Assembly (NCBI GenBank): GCA_951640165.1 | Contig: OX621238.1 | Coordinates: 21,600,001-21,664,000 of the forward strand | DNA: 64,000 nucleotides | Reading direction: 5' to 3' | Source: Pseudoips prasinana | Taxonomy: Eukaryota; Arthropoda; Insecta; Lepidoptera; Nolidae | Shown here: positions 1 through 11,332 of the stretch, one piece after another | Layout: the number at the start of each line of letters is the position of its first letter | Numbering within the stretch: the first letter of the stretch is position 1 | Program-made: the position numbers and the translations under genes | The notes under the pieces: model-generated | What the model saw: only the letters and a program-made list of their open reading frames with translations | Database searches by the model: none | Told to the model about the DNA's origin: nothing

Positions 1-149
1 GTGTCTTGTCTGCATAACAGTGATTTCTTCGAAGTAACCGATACATACCGATATATGTAAATATATATAATATTACAATTATTTTTTTACATTGCATACT
101 ATTATAATATTGAAAAACTGTGACCAATAAATTACTGTTTGACACGTTT

Positions 150-446
150 GAGGGGATATATCTTAATAGCCACACTAATTGTCCAACTGATCTGGCAGTG
201 GGCGGAGCATATAGGTCGTAGACCCAACGGCTGCTGGGGCAGAAAACTTCTTGAGTAGCGACTATGAACTAAAAGACGTGTGCAGACGTGCGGCATGCCC
301 TGCACTAGGTGGACCAACCGTCTTGCAAGGGTCGCAGGAAACCGTTGGATACGGGCAACGCAAGACCGGCCATTATGGAGAGCCTCGGGGGAGGATTTTG
401 TCTAGCTGTGGACCTCTTTCGGCTCGGATGATGATGATAATGATGA
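150..446 (+). mobile_element. RTE-type LINE, 3' end fragment
   Basis: This stretch is the decayed 3' end of an RTE-clade non-LTR retrotransposon. The bases near 195-225 correspond to the QWAGHIAR region of the better copy at 26905-27487, and later parts match its Arg-rich C-terminus. It ends in the same TGA/ATG-type simple tail (427-446). The reading frame is broken, so only the nucleotide similarity is informative. Truncation at the 5' side is normal for LINE insertions. Confidence 0.6.
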
Positions 447-892
447 ACCGATACACAAAAATCACTTCCAATAAATTTAACTTTTAACAACTTTTAATGT
501 AAGCCCAAGCCAAAACCAAAAAATTCGTACCCGACTGCTCTTAATATTGTTATGGTTTGAAGTTTTGTTCTGTTTTTACACTGCATATTTATACATTATT
601 TCCGCATCGTAGGTAGATTACATTATAATAAAAAAAATCACGACAAAAGCAAAAAATATGCTTATTATAAAAATAAAAACAACACAACCTATAAAATTAA
701 TTAGTATACATATCGTGCTGCATATAGCTATAAATTTTATATCTGGCCAATTATTAACTTAGGCCCTCGCAGACGTGCGAATTTTACCATCCTGACAAAA
801 CTTAGACTTGATATAACCTTGCATAGTAGCCACTGAATATTATAATCCTATAAAAACCGACCTCTTAGACATATCCCCGTCGGAAATAGGAC
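447..892. other. A+T-rich intergenic DNA, nothing recognised
   Basis: No open frame, splice pattern or repeat shared with the rest of the window was seen here. Confidence 0.5.
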
Positions 893-1138
893 CAGGGGTC
901 TAACGGCTAAGTCGCCGAACATCTTTTTCGTGAGAGGCGTTCAAATAAATAACGGTTAAAAATGACTAAATCTATCATTAAATCGGTTTCAACGTTGACG
1001 ATCCATTCCGGACCATGTATGACGGCATATGTGGTAATGGAAGCCGATCTAACGATTGATTAAGTCATTTTTAACCTTTATTTATTTGAACCCTATTCAC
1101 GAAAACGAAGTTCAGCACCTTAGCCGGTAGAGCCCCAG
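893..1138. mobile_element. Foldback MITE, family F1 copy 1
   Basis: The two halves are inverted copies of each other: the left arm (about 896-985) with its CGGCTAAGTCGCCGAACATC motif is complementary to the right arm (about 1040-1135). The same 240-bp unit recurs at 43416-43663. Both copies begin close to a CAGGGG or CTGGGG end, which would suit a non-autonomous hAT-like element, but no convincing target duplication was found. It has no coding capacity. Confidence 0.75.
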
Positions 1139-1754
1139 GCCAGTAAGAAGGTTGAAACAGAAACTGACAAGCAACTAGATTCATTTAATTATTGTTTATG
1201 GTATTTTTGAGAAAAAGAGAGGAGATGATTTCAGTAAAATCTTACCGATTTTTGAGATCATTGACGAAATCTAAAGCAGACTGTCTTAAATTGGTTGTCT
1301 ACAGTTCGCCTTATATATTTAATTTATTTTGGGTGATTTATAGTAAGTAATTATTATTTTATTTATACTTTATTTTCACTCGACCTATTCAAAACAAACA
1401 TCTAATAGACACTCGAGGTAAATATGCAATCAAAATATCATGACCCTTGATTTTAAATAAAATTGATGACGATTGTCTTCTGTCATCAATTAAGAATTTC
1501 GTTCAGACACGATTATTCGATTTAAGTTTTTAAATAAACATATTTTTAAACATTTACGTCAGTTTTTTTATTTCCTTATTCCATGTTTGAAAGACTAGCG
1601 TTCCGGGATGAATCTAGAAGTGTTTCAGGGAGTTACTTTTATAAAGCTTACAATAGTAGAAAATTACCTTATCTCGAAATAGAAAAACATCGTACTACAT
1701 AAATTTGTATTTTATTCCCATTTTTGTGCTCCCGAAAAATTTGCTTCAACACGT

Positions 1755-1814
1755 TATATGAATAAAATATAGTCAGCCAGTACGTATACTGGCTGACTAT
1801 ATTTTATTCATATA
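1755..1814. repeat. Perfect 28-bp inverted repeat
   Basis: Arms 1755-1782 and 1787-1814 are exact reverse complements separated by four bases (CGTA). No second copy of the arm was seen in the window. Confidence 0.9.
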
Positions 1815-2051
1815 TATTTTTTTCAAATTGAAGGCTTTAGCTTAAAGGAGATAAGAGCATGAATACCAAATTTGTTTCATTTATTTTGTAAGCGATTTAC
1901 AATTAGTTTTTGCATAGATAGGTAAGACAACGGGGTATAGATGACCCTACAACTAGGAAGTATAGATAGTTCATAAATTATCTTATCCTAAGATTATCTC
2001 GTCCAGATGGATGAAGGGGAATGGCGAAGTTATCTTATGCACTAAGAATTA

Positions 2052-2371
2052 TCTATACATATAATAAAATCGTAAGAAACTCAAAACTGTACATTGAATA
2101 TTTTTTTAAAGGATACTTAGGGCGTGATCTGCAATTGATGTAGAAGCCAAAAATATAGATTTTAGATTTTTTGTCTGTGTGTCTGTTTGTCTGTATGTAT
2201 GTCCGGGCTAAACTCAAAAAGTACTGCATGAATTTACTTCAAATTTTGCATGAATATTACTACGAGCTCGGGTCAACATATATGCTACATATTATCACGC
2301 TATCACCTACGGTGGAGGAGCTGTGATAATTTATAAAATTTAACGTGGGTAAAACCGCGGGGCACAGCTAG
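2052..2371 (+). mobile_element. Non-autonomous Helitron
   Basis: The element starts TCTATACATATAATAAAA and ends CCGCGGGGCACAGCTAG, flanked by A on the left and T on the right, as expected for Helitrons inserting between A and T. A GC-rich inverted motif lies just before the 3' end. It is about 320 bp with no coding sequence. The element at 16675-21780 is a second copy of the same family, opened by later insertions. Confidence 0.85.
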
Positions 2372-2381
2372 TCATATATAT

Positions 2382-2435
2382 AATCACTCTGAAGAGTGAC
2401 TTGATGAATGCATCAAGTTACTCCTCAGAGTGATT
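2382..2435. repeat. Imperfect 25-bp inverted repeat
   Basis: Arms 2382-2406 and 2411-2435 are reverse complements with two mismatches and a four-base spacer. It begins about 10 bases after the Helitron 3' end. Confidence 0.8.
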
Positions 2436-2650
2436 CATCATCAGCCAGATAACGTCCACTGGTGGACATAGGCCACAACGTTGCCATCTGGAGGGTTTTG
2501 CGATTGGCATGCGAGTTGCCGACCGCATTTAGGTGGTTGATAGTACATAGGTGACGCTACTGCCCGACTACTGGTGTATCCCTTAGTCGCCTTTAACGAC
2601 ACCCACGGGATGGTATAGGGTGGCCCTGATATTCTTTTTACACCGGAAAC
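2436..2650. repeat. Dispersed repeat fragment, LINE 3'-end type
   Basis: The sequence resembles the repeat at 21950-22130 and the inverted copy at 24312-24400. Shared features are a GCCATMATCGCCA-like block, the stretch around AGTACATA, and a CCCACGGGATG-like block followed by GGTGATATTC-like sequence. I take it as the 3' part of a lepidopteran LINE, but no protein can be read. Confidence 0.45.
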
Positions 2651-3213
2651 TGCTTAATTGGGTGTGATTACGCCCCAAATATGTCAATATCCCTCTATTG
2701 AGCTCCTACTATAATTACCACCTACAACAACTTCCCGTAGCTCTATATACACTGTTCTTCCCATACAAAATCCAGCGTACCTACCTAAACGTAGTCAAAA
2801 AGATAAATTGCTCAGAATAGTAATTTTGTGTATTGTTATATAGAGGGCTTCCCTGGAATCTATGCCTAATCTCTCCTAAAATAAAATGTCAGACACCCAA
2901 ATAAATGTCTAACCACCTAATATGACCCCCCTACAAACTTTCCCAACATTTATTTACTGGGAGACAGGGTACTATATTACATTTATAGAAGATAACCCTT
3001 CAGTCATATAACTACCTCATAATTCCAAAAATATAATTATTCTTAAGGTTGCGTCAGTTGAATCCTGATTAAGTAAATTTATGCATCCGTAACCATCACT
3101 TTCGGAACTTACTCGTAAAAATATGTATTTATATCAATTGAGATGTCAAGTGGTTCACCTTCAATCGTGCCGATACTGCTTAAACACTGAATCAAAGCAA
3201 AACTTATGCTAGA
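2651..3213. other. Upstream region of cuticle gene 1
   Basis: A+T-rich DNA with no recognised repeat. Regulatory sites of the downstream cuticle gene are probably here, but no specific factor site can be assigned by eye. Confidence 0.4.
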
Positions 3214-3219
3214 TATAAA
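3214..3219 (+). promoter_or_regulatory. Probable TATA box of cuticle gene 1
   Basis: TATAAA lies 70-75 bases upstream of the first ATG (3289). A TCATT-like initiator about 30 bases downstream (near 3243-3250) would give a 5' leader of about 40 bases, similar to the spacing at cuticle gene 2. Confidence 0.6.
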
Positions 3220-3288
3220 GACCGATTTCCATATGAGATTCGTCATTTCATTCCAATCATCCGTAAAATCAGCATCAAAACCTCAAAT

Positions 3289-6200
3289 ATGAAACTGGTT
3301 CGTTTTGTTTATTTATTTTTTGGGTGAACTTGTGATCAGTGCAAAAAGTGCAGCTAACGTTAAAACGTTGAAGTGTTGTGTATTGCTACGAAACCTGTTA
3401 CATACGTTTTAATATTTTATTTTTCTTTAATGCTAGTTTAGTGCAAATAGAAAGTTGATAACAAAGCTATTATTAACAAAAGATTTAATATTTCTGGTGT
3501 TCTTGATACTTTAATCGTTGTAGACTCCGAGTGCAACAGTACTTGTTATTTATTTTAATGTGTAATTTATCCATTTTCTTAATCTATGATGTTATAAGGT
3601 TTTAACCCTATGCTAAAACCCCATATAAGATACGATTTGATATGTTAAAAGTCACTAAATTATTCATGTATACTTAACTGCACATTCAAAAGTCACTTAC
3701 TATAGAATATCGGTTATATTATTCTATTTTAAATTTTTACACGGCTAGTGGTATTACAAAAGACAATAACATTCTTAGTTTTCTTCTCCATGATGTAAAA
3801 TAGATTTCGTTCTACTTGTACTTGACTACATTGCCGATTGCAGTATAGAGTACACTCTGAGAGCAGGTGTCGGGCATAGTCAACATTGTTTATTACAAAC
3901 TATATTGCTCCTTGTGTATTTTAGTTTTCTTTATACTAATCAAGCATACCAGATATGAAATTAGGAAAATTACTGAGAATATTTTCTTGTATTGTATTTA
4001 TAAAGGGCGTTTACCCATCGCACTGTAAAGAAATAATATATGTTTAAGGTTTAGATACGACTAAGTTCAAGCATATTATTATATAGTTACTTCTTTTCAT
4101 TCCCATTTAGAACATTTTTTTTTTATTAACTGTTTCCCGTTATTTATTTTATTTATTTCTCCTTATTTATTTCTTTGCTTAACGAAAGCTTAAACATTAA
4201 TATGAATATTTAAAAGTAACACAATATTTAAACAATAACATTCGCATTTAAATGTTTAGATACTTATAGGTATACACTACAGACAAAATTGTATTCACAC
4301 TTAATATAATAAACTCAAATTGTTGATGTACTTTATCTCCATAAGTGTACCTAATTAATGTCCATAGACAAAGTTAAACATAAAAAGTATGGAAATCATT
4401 GTACCCATAAAGTTGAAAGTAATTTAGAAAATAAGTTTCTAAAAAAAGTTATTATAAAATTATGTTTTCTTCAAAGGTGTATATTTTTAATGTATATTTT
4501 TATGGAATTGTAAATATTTTTATCCTATGTTTTACAAATCTTATCCATGTTGTAGATGAACTATTATCTCCCTTAATTTTCGCGTTAATAGCCAGTTACT
4601 ACCCACCGGTCTGTAAGTGATTGGCGAGGTTAAGCAACTAGGCTTACGGTCAGTCCATGGATGGGTGACCACCAAAGTGGTTTAATTTCTGAGCGTCTCC
4701 GTGCTTCGGAGGGCACTGTCGGTCCCGGTTGTAGCCATTAGGCAACAATCGTTAAGCCATGTCAGCGGCTTGAACAACTGGCTGACAGTAGGATAACCAC
4801 CGCCCATACAATAACTAAGTAAGTTAATTCTATGTGTATATGATAACGTCTTATTATATTTTACAGGTCATAGTCCTCTGCTTGGTCGCGGCTGCGCTTG
4901 CTGCCCCAGAGCAAAGAATTTCTTATCCAACTGACGATGTTAAACTACTACGGTCCGACACTGATAACATTGGTGACGGAAACTACAAATTTTCGTAAGC
5001 TTTTTAAATTCTATTTAACCTCATATTAAGTCTTTTGGCATTAAGTCCATCAGTGTATATCTATGCGCAAAGGTTTAATTATAAATAAAAAAAAAATCTA
5101 ATGAGTAATTGTACGACGTGTCTACTTTCTACGTCTAGAACACTTTCGGATAAAGGGTAGAAAGTAGCGATTTTCAACAAACTTTTTAAATGTTTACAAA
5201 GTTTCACTCGCTCGTTTAAACCATATAGTAACATTGTTTTAATGTAGGGATACACCTTATCTTAAAACAGTTTTTGCCATTGAAACGATAGCCCTTCAAT
5301 ATTTATGAATTTTATTATTTTAGAAAGTTCAAATTGTAAATATTTCATGAAGGTTTCGTAATAATTCTACTCATTTATTCGATAGCCATAGAAATTGCGC
5401 CAGGATATAAATTTTACACAGATTTAGTGATGTGCTTAGCGCACTAGACTGGCTAGTTTGTTTACTAGTACGAAGAAGAGCAAGAAAAATAAATTATTCA
5501 GAAAATTAGACATCAAAATATTAAATAACGTCGCGAATTCGATCCCCACCCAGGACAAATCTTTGTGTAATGGGACTGATTATTTTTTCTCTGTCTGGTT
5601 GTTATTTAATTGTAATATGTATGTATTAAGAAATATATAAGCATGTTTCTTAATTGTCTGGTTCCCATCGTTTAGGCTCTGCCTTCCCTGTTAGTTGTTG
5701 CAAGATGTACCAATTAGTATTTATCATATCATATTTAAATACCTCTTTGCTTGTATCATAGCTGGACATAGCCTGTCTGGCTTTTCCTTTTTAATATAAA
5801 AAGTTCTGACTGAAGAAAACTGTACTAGTCCACGAGATTCAGCATAGTTTCACATCGAGCGTTCACATAATCGATAACTTTTTGCTGACTTAGGGCTATA
5901 AAAAATAAAGAAGATTTCAGTACTGCACTCATCTTGCGAGTATGTTACCAAGTTTTCACTGGAATATTGCAGAAAAAATGGGATAAAAAAAGATAAACGC
6001 ACTAGTAGCCTGTAACAAATGTGTAATTTAGTAAAAGTGCCATATATTAATACTGTAGAAAAGCTATTTCTTAACTTATTTTGCTCGTAATATCCTTTAA
6101 AATTGCCATTTAAATTACTTAATGTCCAGTTTCAATTTTATCCAATTATAACATAATCAATACCGCTTACAGGCTTATATTAATTAAATTAACAAAATAA

Positions 6201-6449
6201 TGGTAAATTATTTTTTCTTGCAGATTCGAACAGACAGACGGTACCAAGCAAGAACAAGAAGGCCAGGTGTTAAATGAAGGCCAAGAAGATGAGACCATTG
6301 TTATGAGGGGTTCCTACTCATGGGTCGGCCCTGACGGCGTCGTGTACACTGTCAACTATATCGCTGATGACAACGGTTTCCAACCAACAATTGAACAGGG
6401 TCCTGGTGGTGGCGTCCCACCCTCGGTTATTGCTGCATTCCAAGGTTAA
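3289..6449 (+). CDS. RR-1 type cuticular protein (chitin_bind_4), three exons
   Basis: Exons 3289-3297, 4867-4994 and 6224-6449 join to 363 nt, encoding 120 residues. All introns are GT-AG; intron phases are 0 and 2. Residues 1-16 form a signal peptide (Met-Lys-Leu followed by a hydrophobic run ending in Ala-Ala). Residues about 39-106 form the Rebers-Riddiford RR-1/chitin_bind_4 core, including GSYSWVGPDG (75-84), a Tyr-rich strand and GFQPTIEQGPGGGVPP (97-112). Family members bind chitin and build flexible, soft cuticle after secretion from the epidermis; that role is inferred from the family. The nearest relative in the window is the gene at 25159-26251. The 9-nt first exon is inferred from the shared gene layout, reading-frame phase and the position of the TATA box. 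A 5S-derived SINE sits in intron 1, ending 40 bases before exon 2. Confidence 0.92.
4590..4826 (+). mobile_element. 5S rRNA-derived SINE, copy 1
   Basis: The head (4601-4670) reads like 5S rRNA: CACCGGT, GTTAAGCAAC, then GGTCAGT and GGATGGGTGACC in the order and spacing of the 5S internal promoter (A box, intermediate element, C box). The tail (4671-4826) is unrelated to 5S and recurs at 40998-41211, 41571-41801 (minus) and 26403-26612 (minus). A head with a Pol III promoter plus a conserved tail, dispersed in both orientations, is the structure of a SINE3-type element. It lies in intron 1 of cuticle gene 1. Confidence 0.8.
5440..5650 (+). mobile_element. tRNA-derived SINE fragment
   Basis: The block near 5535-5570 holds an RNA polymerase III B-box-like motif (AATTCGATCCCCACCCAGGA) followed by a body resembling the SINE-A family. 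The A-box half is poorly kept. It lies in intron 2 of cuticle gene 1. Confidence 0.4.
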
Positions 6450-6511
6450 TTAGGATATTTAATTATTTAATGTAAATACTTTTTCTTTTGAGTTTTAAAA
6501 TATAAATGTAA

Positions 6512-6517
6512 AATAAA
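6512..6517 (+). terminator. Polyadenylation signal of cuticle gene 1
   Basis: AATAAA lies 62 bases after the TAA stop, followed by a T-rich stretch, a normal arrangement for 3'-end processing. Confidence 0.7.
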
Positions 6518-6632
6518 TCAGTTTTTTTATTTGTGATATCACAATCATTTTAACTGAGTATAAGTTTTTTAAACTTCTAACTATTTATATTAATGTATAT
6601 GTATTGTTATCTCAATATCAGGTGATAAAATA

Positions 6633-7098
6633 CAGGGTGGCCGAGGAGTTGACGTTCAAATGCAAAAATTAGATACGATTACGATGAGGAGTAACCGAAT
6701 CACCCCCATGTATTTCCACATTTAATATTTTTTGAAACTATGAAAATTTATGAGTTCTGAGCTTGAGTCAAGAACTCATAAATTTTCTGGTTCAGTTTTT
6801 TTGTGATAACTAATTAGTTTAACCATTTCAAAATTAGGGTATTTCTAATTTTGTACTTTCGAATTAATTCTAAGTCAGTTCTGTAGATAAACCATACTTT
6901 TTAGGGTGTTAGGTTAAACTATGCTGATTAGTTATCACAAAAAAACTGAACCAGAAATGTCTCTTTCTGTTCAACAGAAAGAGACATTTACGAAAAAGTT
7001 ATTAAAAGAATTCAATTTCGAAATCTCGGCGATTCGAATACTCCTCACCGTAAAGTGTCAAAATTTTGCGTTTGAGCGTCAACTCCACGGCCACCCTA
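6633..7098. mobile_element. Tc1/mariner-type MITE with TA duplication
   Basis: Long terminal inverted repeats (left from 6633, right ending at 7098) start (C/T)AGGGTGGCCG and extend about 75 bases with scattered mismatches. They are flanked by TA at 6631-6632 and 7099-7100. Inside is a second inverted pair (TTTTTTTGTGATAACTAATT near 6787 against its complement near 6922) plus two small hairpins. There is no transposase. Open frames here are by-products of the inverted repeats. Confidence 0.8.
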
Positions 7099-7100
7099 TA

Positions 7101-7879
7101 AAGGTTACTATATATTACTTAAATTATGTATTATACTTCGTATTAAGGAATCTTTGTATATACAAGGCTTAGGTTTTGATTTAAAAAATGTGTTAGCTAT
7201 TTCGACCTGCCTATGTGTTTAATTAATATAAATCTTAAAATTAGGCACACAAAATATATGTCAATATTATTAAATAACTAATAATCGTGCAACCATTCGA
7301 AACAAATGGCGACATCAAAAATATCTAATAAGTGTTAAACTATTTGAGCTATACACTAAATTATAACATAAAAAGAAGTGCGTAAATATTCATATCAACT
7401 TATATTATACGGAAGCAAAGATGATAGATCTTTGCTTAGACCTATATTCGTTATAAAATTGTCTCGGTGGATCATATCTCTCTAAATATATTCTGTTATT
7501 TATTTCCTTTAATATCTAAATAAACTTGTTCCTTTCTTTAATCATCATCGTATCAGCATAAAGACTGGACTGGACTGCTGGACAAATGTCTCACCCAAGA
7601 ATCTCCACAATGGCAGGAAATCTCTCATTTTGTCTTTGTAGTATTACTTTTGATCACGAATATTTATTCAGAACTTGATTTCCTAATCCTTCCTTGTACT
7701 TGGTCTTTTTAGAATCCTGTACGTCGGAATAAAAATTCTGAAGTCTTATAGGATCACTCATGTTTCTATATTTCTGTCTATCACCGATAATCAAGTTGAA
7801 TATTGTACACACATAAATTCCTGTAACAAATATAACATAATAAATGAAAAGATCCACTTGCAATGTGATTACTAAAAAT
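7101..7879. other. A+T-rich intergenic DNA, nothing recognised
   Basis: No coding or repeat signal seen apart from a small hairpin near 7411-7440. Confidence 0.5.
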
Positions 7880-8245
7880 CATTATTATAATAATGTCCTC
7901 CTAGCCGAATTTCGGCCACGGCGGCCAGTCTCAACAGAGATTGACCATCTGCACGGTACATATTATAGTGCTCAAGTGTGTGCACAAACGCTTGAGTACT
8001 TTCAATTCCATCACACTCATGATCTGATGGCACGCCTAGGCGATACGACCCGAAAGAGGTCAGGTACAGGACCGACGGCTTTACGTGCTCTCCGAGGCAC
8101 GGGGGTATAATACCGCCAACTGGCGGGCTGATGCTGAGAAATTTTTCTTTTTACAGAACAGTCCCAAAATCACTTTTTGGCCCGAGCCGGGATTTGAACC
8201 CTCGTTCTCTGCGGGTGAACACGCTACCGCTAGACCAACGAGGCA
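7880..8245 (-). mobile_element. tRNA-derived SINE, family C copy 1
   Basis: On the minus strand the tRNA-like head starts at 8245 with CCTCGTTGGTCTAGCGGTAG (A box) and has a GGTTCAAATCC-like B box near 8195. The body contains the GTGCCTCGGAGAGCACGTAAAGC-like motif and the tail ends near 7890. It is collinear with the complete plus-strand copy at 46500-46868. Confidence 0.8.
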
Positions 8246-9048
8246 GTTAAAAACGTTACAAAGATAGCATCAAATAATTGCAATCAAAAAGTATTCTCGC
8301 TTAGTAAACAAAAAATTTGCATTCGCAAATAAGTCTGATATTTTTTCGTACATAGTATTACTGTTATTTCTAGATCTTATAACGACTCCAAACCAATCTA
8401 GACACAATTTACCAAATTATTTGAAGTACTAATTGTTTAATCCATCATGGTCCTGAGATGTCATAAACAAGCGAGCAAAAGATAGTTATCTACGGACTTA
8501 TATTTAAAAATATTAAAAAAACACTCAACAATTCATTAAACATTTTCCTCGTTCTTAAAAGAAACATAATATGCGCGTGGTTGAAGAAAATAAAACCAAA
8601 CTAGCATAGACTTTGATTATTCTCAGAATAGATAAAGTCCTATTCTACTTCTTGAGTCAGAAATTGTTGAGGTAAAAATTATCTAAAACTAGTGTTTGTG
8701 TCATTTAAACCACACCGATTTGCGACTGATCGACTGATCGATTAATTTAGATTTAAATTTTGTTAAGTTACAAGGTCGTAATGTTAAGTCAGTAATTACT
8801 GATGAAGTAAACATTTATCTATATGAAAATATACTGAAAGTCACTATGAAACCGAATACCCCATTAGGAATTTTTATTTTTCAAGTTGAAGTTCTAATTT
8901 ATGTCCGGGAAGAATGGTGTTTATGTATTTTATGATTTGAATAGTGACTTTAAACCATAAAACTAACTACAATGTTTCTTTTGGACAATCGATTGGAACA
9001 AAATAATAATCAAAATCGGTTCACAAGTAACGAATAAATAAATAAAAA
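8246..9048. other. A+T-rich intergenic DNA, nothing recognised
   Basis: No open frame or shared repeat was seen. Confidence 0.5.
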
Positions 9049-9637
9049 ACCGGCCAAGTGCGTGTCGGACTCGCACATAAAGGGTTCCATAGCAGAAAGT
9101 ATTTCAGTTAAATTAAATGAAATCAAATTGCGGTTTATGCCGTATTAAAAAAAAACTACTTGCTAGATCTCGTTCAAACCAATTTTCGTTGTTAGTTTCC
9201 ACGATAATGTACATCATATATTTTTTTTAGTTTTACCATTTTCTTATTTTAGAAGTTACAGGGGGGGGGAGGGGCACTCATTTTACCACTTTGGAAGTGT
9301 CTCTCGCGCAAACTATTCAGTTCAGAAAAAAACTATATTCGTAACCTCAATATGATTTTTAAAGACCTATCCATAGACACCCCACATGTATGGGTACGAT
9401 GAAAATTTTTTTTTGTTTCAGTTCTATGTATGGCGACCCCGCAAAATTATTGTTCTTGTTCTATTTTTGTGTAAAAATTTAAATGCGGTTCACAGAATAC
9501 ATTTACTTACCAAGATTTAACAGTACAGCTGTTATAGTTTCGGAAAAAAGTGGCTGTGACATACGGACGGACAGACAGACAGACATGACGAATCTATAAG
9601 GGTTCCGTTTTTTGCCATTTGGCTACGGAACCCTAAA
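9049..9637 (+). repeat. Dispersed repeat of unknown class, copy 1
   Basis: Starts ACCGGCCAAGTGCGTGTCGG and ends CTACGGAACCCTAAAA. AGGGTTCC near the left end and GGAACCCT at the right end form inverted motifs. A second copy is at 51550-51793 and a piece of the right end at 36084-36152 (minus). Near the right end is a run of GACA/GACG repeats. No coding capacity was seen and I cannot assign a class. Confidence 0.65.
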
Positions 9638-9715
9638 AAGCATATGTTCATTTAATCGGATTTAGCTCCTATTAAAACACAATAGAGTTTGAAATAAGAT
9701 GGGAATTATTATTTT

Positions 9716-9868
9716 ATTGGTGTGGTTGGTAAATACTGGCCTTTAACGTCGCAAGACGTGGCTTCGATTCCCACCCAGAACAGATATTTGTGTCCATGAA
9801 CATGTCTGTTTGTCCTGAGTCTGAGTGTAATTATCTATATAAGTTATAATATAATAATAATAGTTTAT
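9716..9868 (+). mobile_element. tRNA-derived SINE, family A fragment
   Basis: Carries the GGTTGGTAAAT A-box region, a TTCGATTCCCACCCAG B-box region, and the family body (ATGTCTGTTTGTCCTGAGTC), ending in an ATA-type tail. Related copies are at 10316, 23242, 28135, 47704, 50107 and 59820. Confidence 0.7.
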
Positions 9869-10315
9869 TTGCCAAAAGAAAGAAATACAGTGGATCTAGA
9901 AAAATATTTTTGTTAGAATTTGTATACGTAATATTTTGAAATTTAAGAGATGTTTTCGTCATACGGTATTGTTATACTCGCAAAGGATGTCTTATTCATT
10001 TGTTTTTTATTCGATCAGTCAGCACGGGATGATTCCAGTATATTTTGAACCTGTCATTTTCCAAAACCGCTTCCGAAATATATTTGAAATACGGAGCACG
10101 GCAGAAGTTGAAGGCGATCTAATACAAGTTGCTGATAGACGATCTTAGCAACAGAATTGTGGCGATACCAGTATTCAGTTGCTGCAAGAGAAGAATATAC
10201 AGATGTTATGAGTCGCAGAGTTTCCCCTGCGACTCCACAGGCTCTACATAATAATATATCCACCGTATTATCCTTATAAATTATTATTATTGTTCAATTC
10301 AGGGTTAACATACAT

Positions 10316-10545
10316 TTGACGGGCCTGTTGGCGTGGTTGCTTTTCACGTCGGAGGTTAGAGAGAGACAGATATTTGTAATATATACATGTCTGTTTGTCC
10401 TCAGTCTGGGTGTATATATCTATATAAGTATGTATTTACAAAAAAAAAAGTAGTATATCAGTTATCTGTTTTCCATAGTACAAGCTCTGCTCAGTTTGGG
10501 CTATGGCGGTGTGTAAATAATGTCCCAGGATATTATTATTATATC
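10316..10545 (+). mobile_element. tRNA-derived SINE, family A
   Basis: Starts TTGACGGGCCTGTTGGCGTG and carries the family body through GTCCCAGGATATTATTATTA. The B-box region is damaged by a small deletion. Confidence 0.75.
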
Positions 10546-10973
10546 GAATATATAAGCTTTTGAATTCGTTTATAAAAATATTTTTTATTACTTCGAGGAG
10601 CGAGTGTTAGAGAGTAAATGTTAATGGATTCATTGTAAGCGCTTCCCCAGCAAAGCGCTTTCAATGACTTCATTAACATTTGCGCATTATACTCAAATGT
10701 GAACCTGTTGGTGTCAACAGTTTTTTAAAACTTGTCCGAGGTCTACTAAGCGGCTACAACAGCTGCTGCTATGAGAATAAGGTAACAACTTGCACCTAAT
10801 GTTATTGATCCCTTCCCTTCACATAAAAACATAACAAAATGTTTACGATGATATTGCAAAACTTGTTTATTTTCGTCAGTATCGTCAATACTGCTATTTA
10901 GAGTTTAGGATGTGTTAACCCTTTTATGAGTATGTAAGGTTATGCGCAAGATCACGAAACCCACTCATATTTT

Positions 10974-11023
10974 GTAATTGTATAGTTATCGAACGAATCA
11001 TCGTTCGATAACTATACAATTAC
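10974..11023. repeat. Perfect 23-bp inverted repeat, loop ATCA
   Basis: Arms 10974-10996 and 11001-11023 are exact reverse complements with spacer ATCA. It sits 22 bases from a second hairpin with the same spacer. Confidence 0.9.
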
Positions 11024-11045
11024 TTACTTACTTATTAATGTAAAT

Positions 11046-11089
11046 AATAATTTATATGAGCATATATCAATATGCTCATATAAATTATT
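11046..11089. repeat. Perfect 20-bp inverted repeat, loop ATCA
   Basis: Arms 11046-11065 and 11070-11089 are exact reverse complements with spacer ATCA, identical to the spacer of the neighbouring hairpin although the arm sequences are unrelated. Confidence 0.9.
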
Positions 11090-11118
11090 TTTACACTGCT
11101 AAATACATATTTATTTCT

Positions 11119-11315
11119 AAAGATAATGCCCACATTAGGGAATCTAATGACTGTGTCGCGGGTTACTTTACAAACATATAATAGACGGACACAAATTACA
11201 CCCAGACTCAGAACAACTATATATGTGTCACACAACAATAGTCGTCCGGCGCGGGACTCGAACCCGCGGCACGAAGAGGCGAGGCTACTGTCTTAACCGC
11301 TGCGCCACAAGGCGT
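11119..11315 (-). mobile_element. tRNA-derived SINE, family B
   Basis: On the minus strand the head near 11315-11245 has A- and B-box-like motifs (CGGGTTCGAGTCCCGCGCCG) followed by the family body ending in GATTAGATTCCC and GCGGGCGTT-like sequence. Copies are at 15905, 28561 (minus), 29859 and 38767. Confidence 0.75.
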
Positions 11316-11332
11316 ATAATAATTATGTATTC

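Noticed and set aside
4601..4670. Possible 5S rRNA gene.
   Set aside because: Only the promoter-containing middle resembles 5S; both ends of a 5S gene are missing and the same unrelated tail follows in every copy.
6921..7172. 83-codon open frame downstream of cuticle gene 1.
   Set aside because: It lies across the inverted repeats of the MITE at 6633-7098 and has no motif or splice context.
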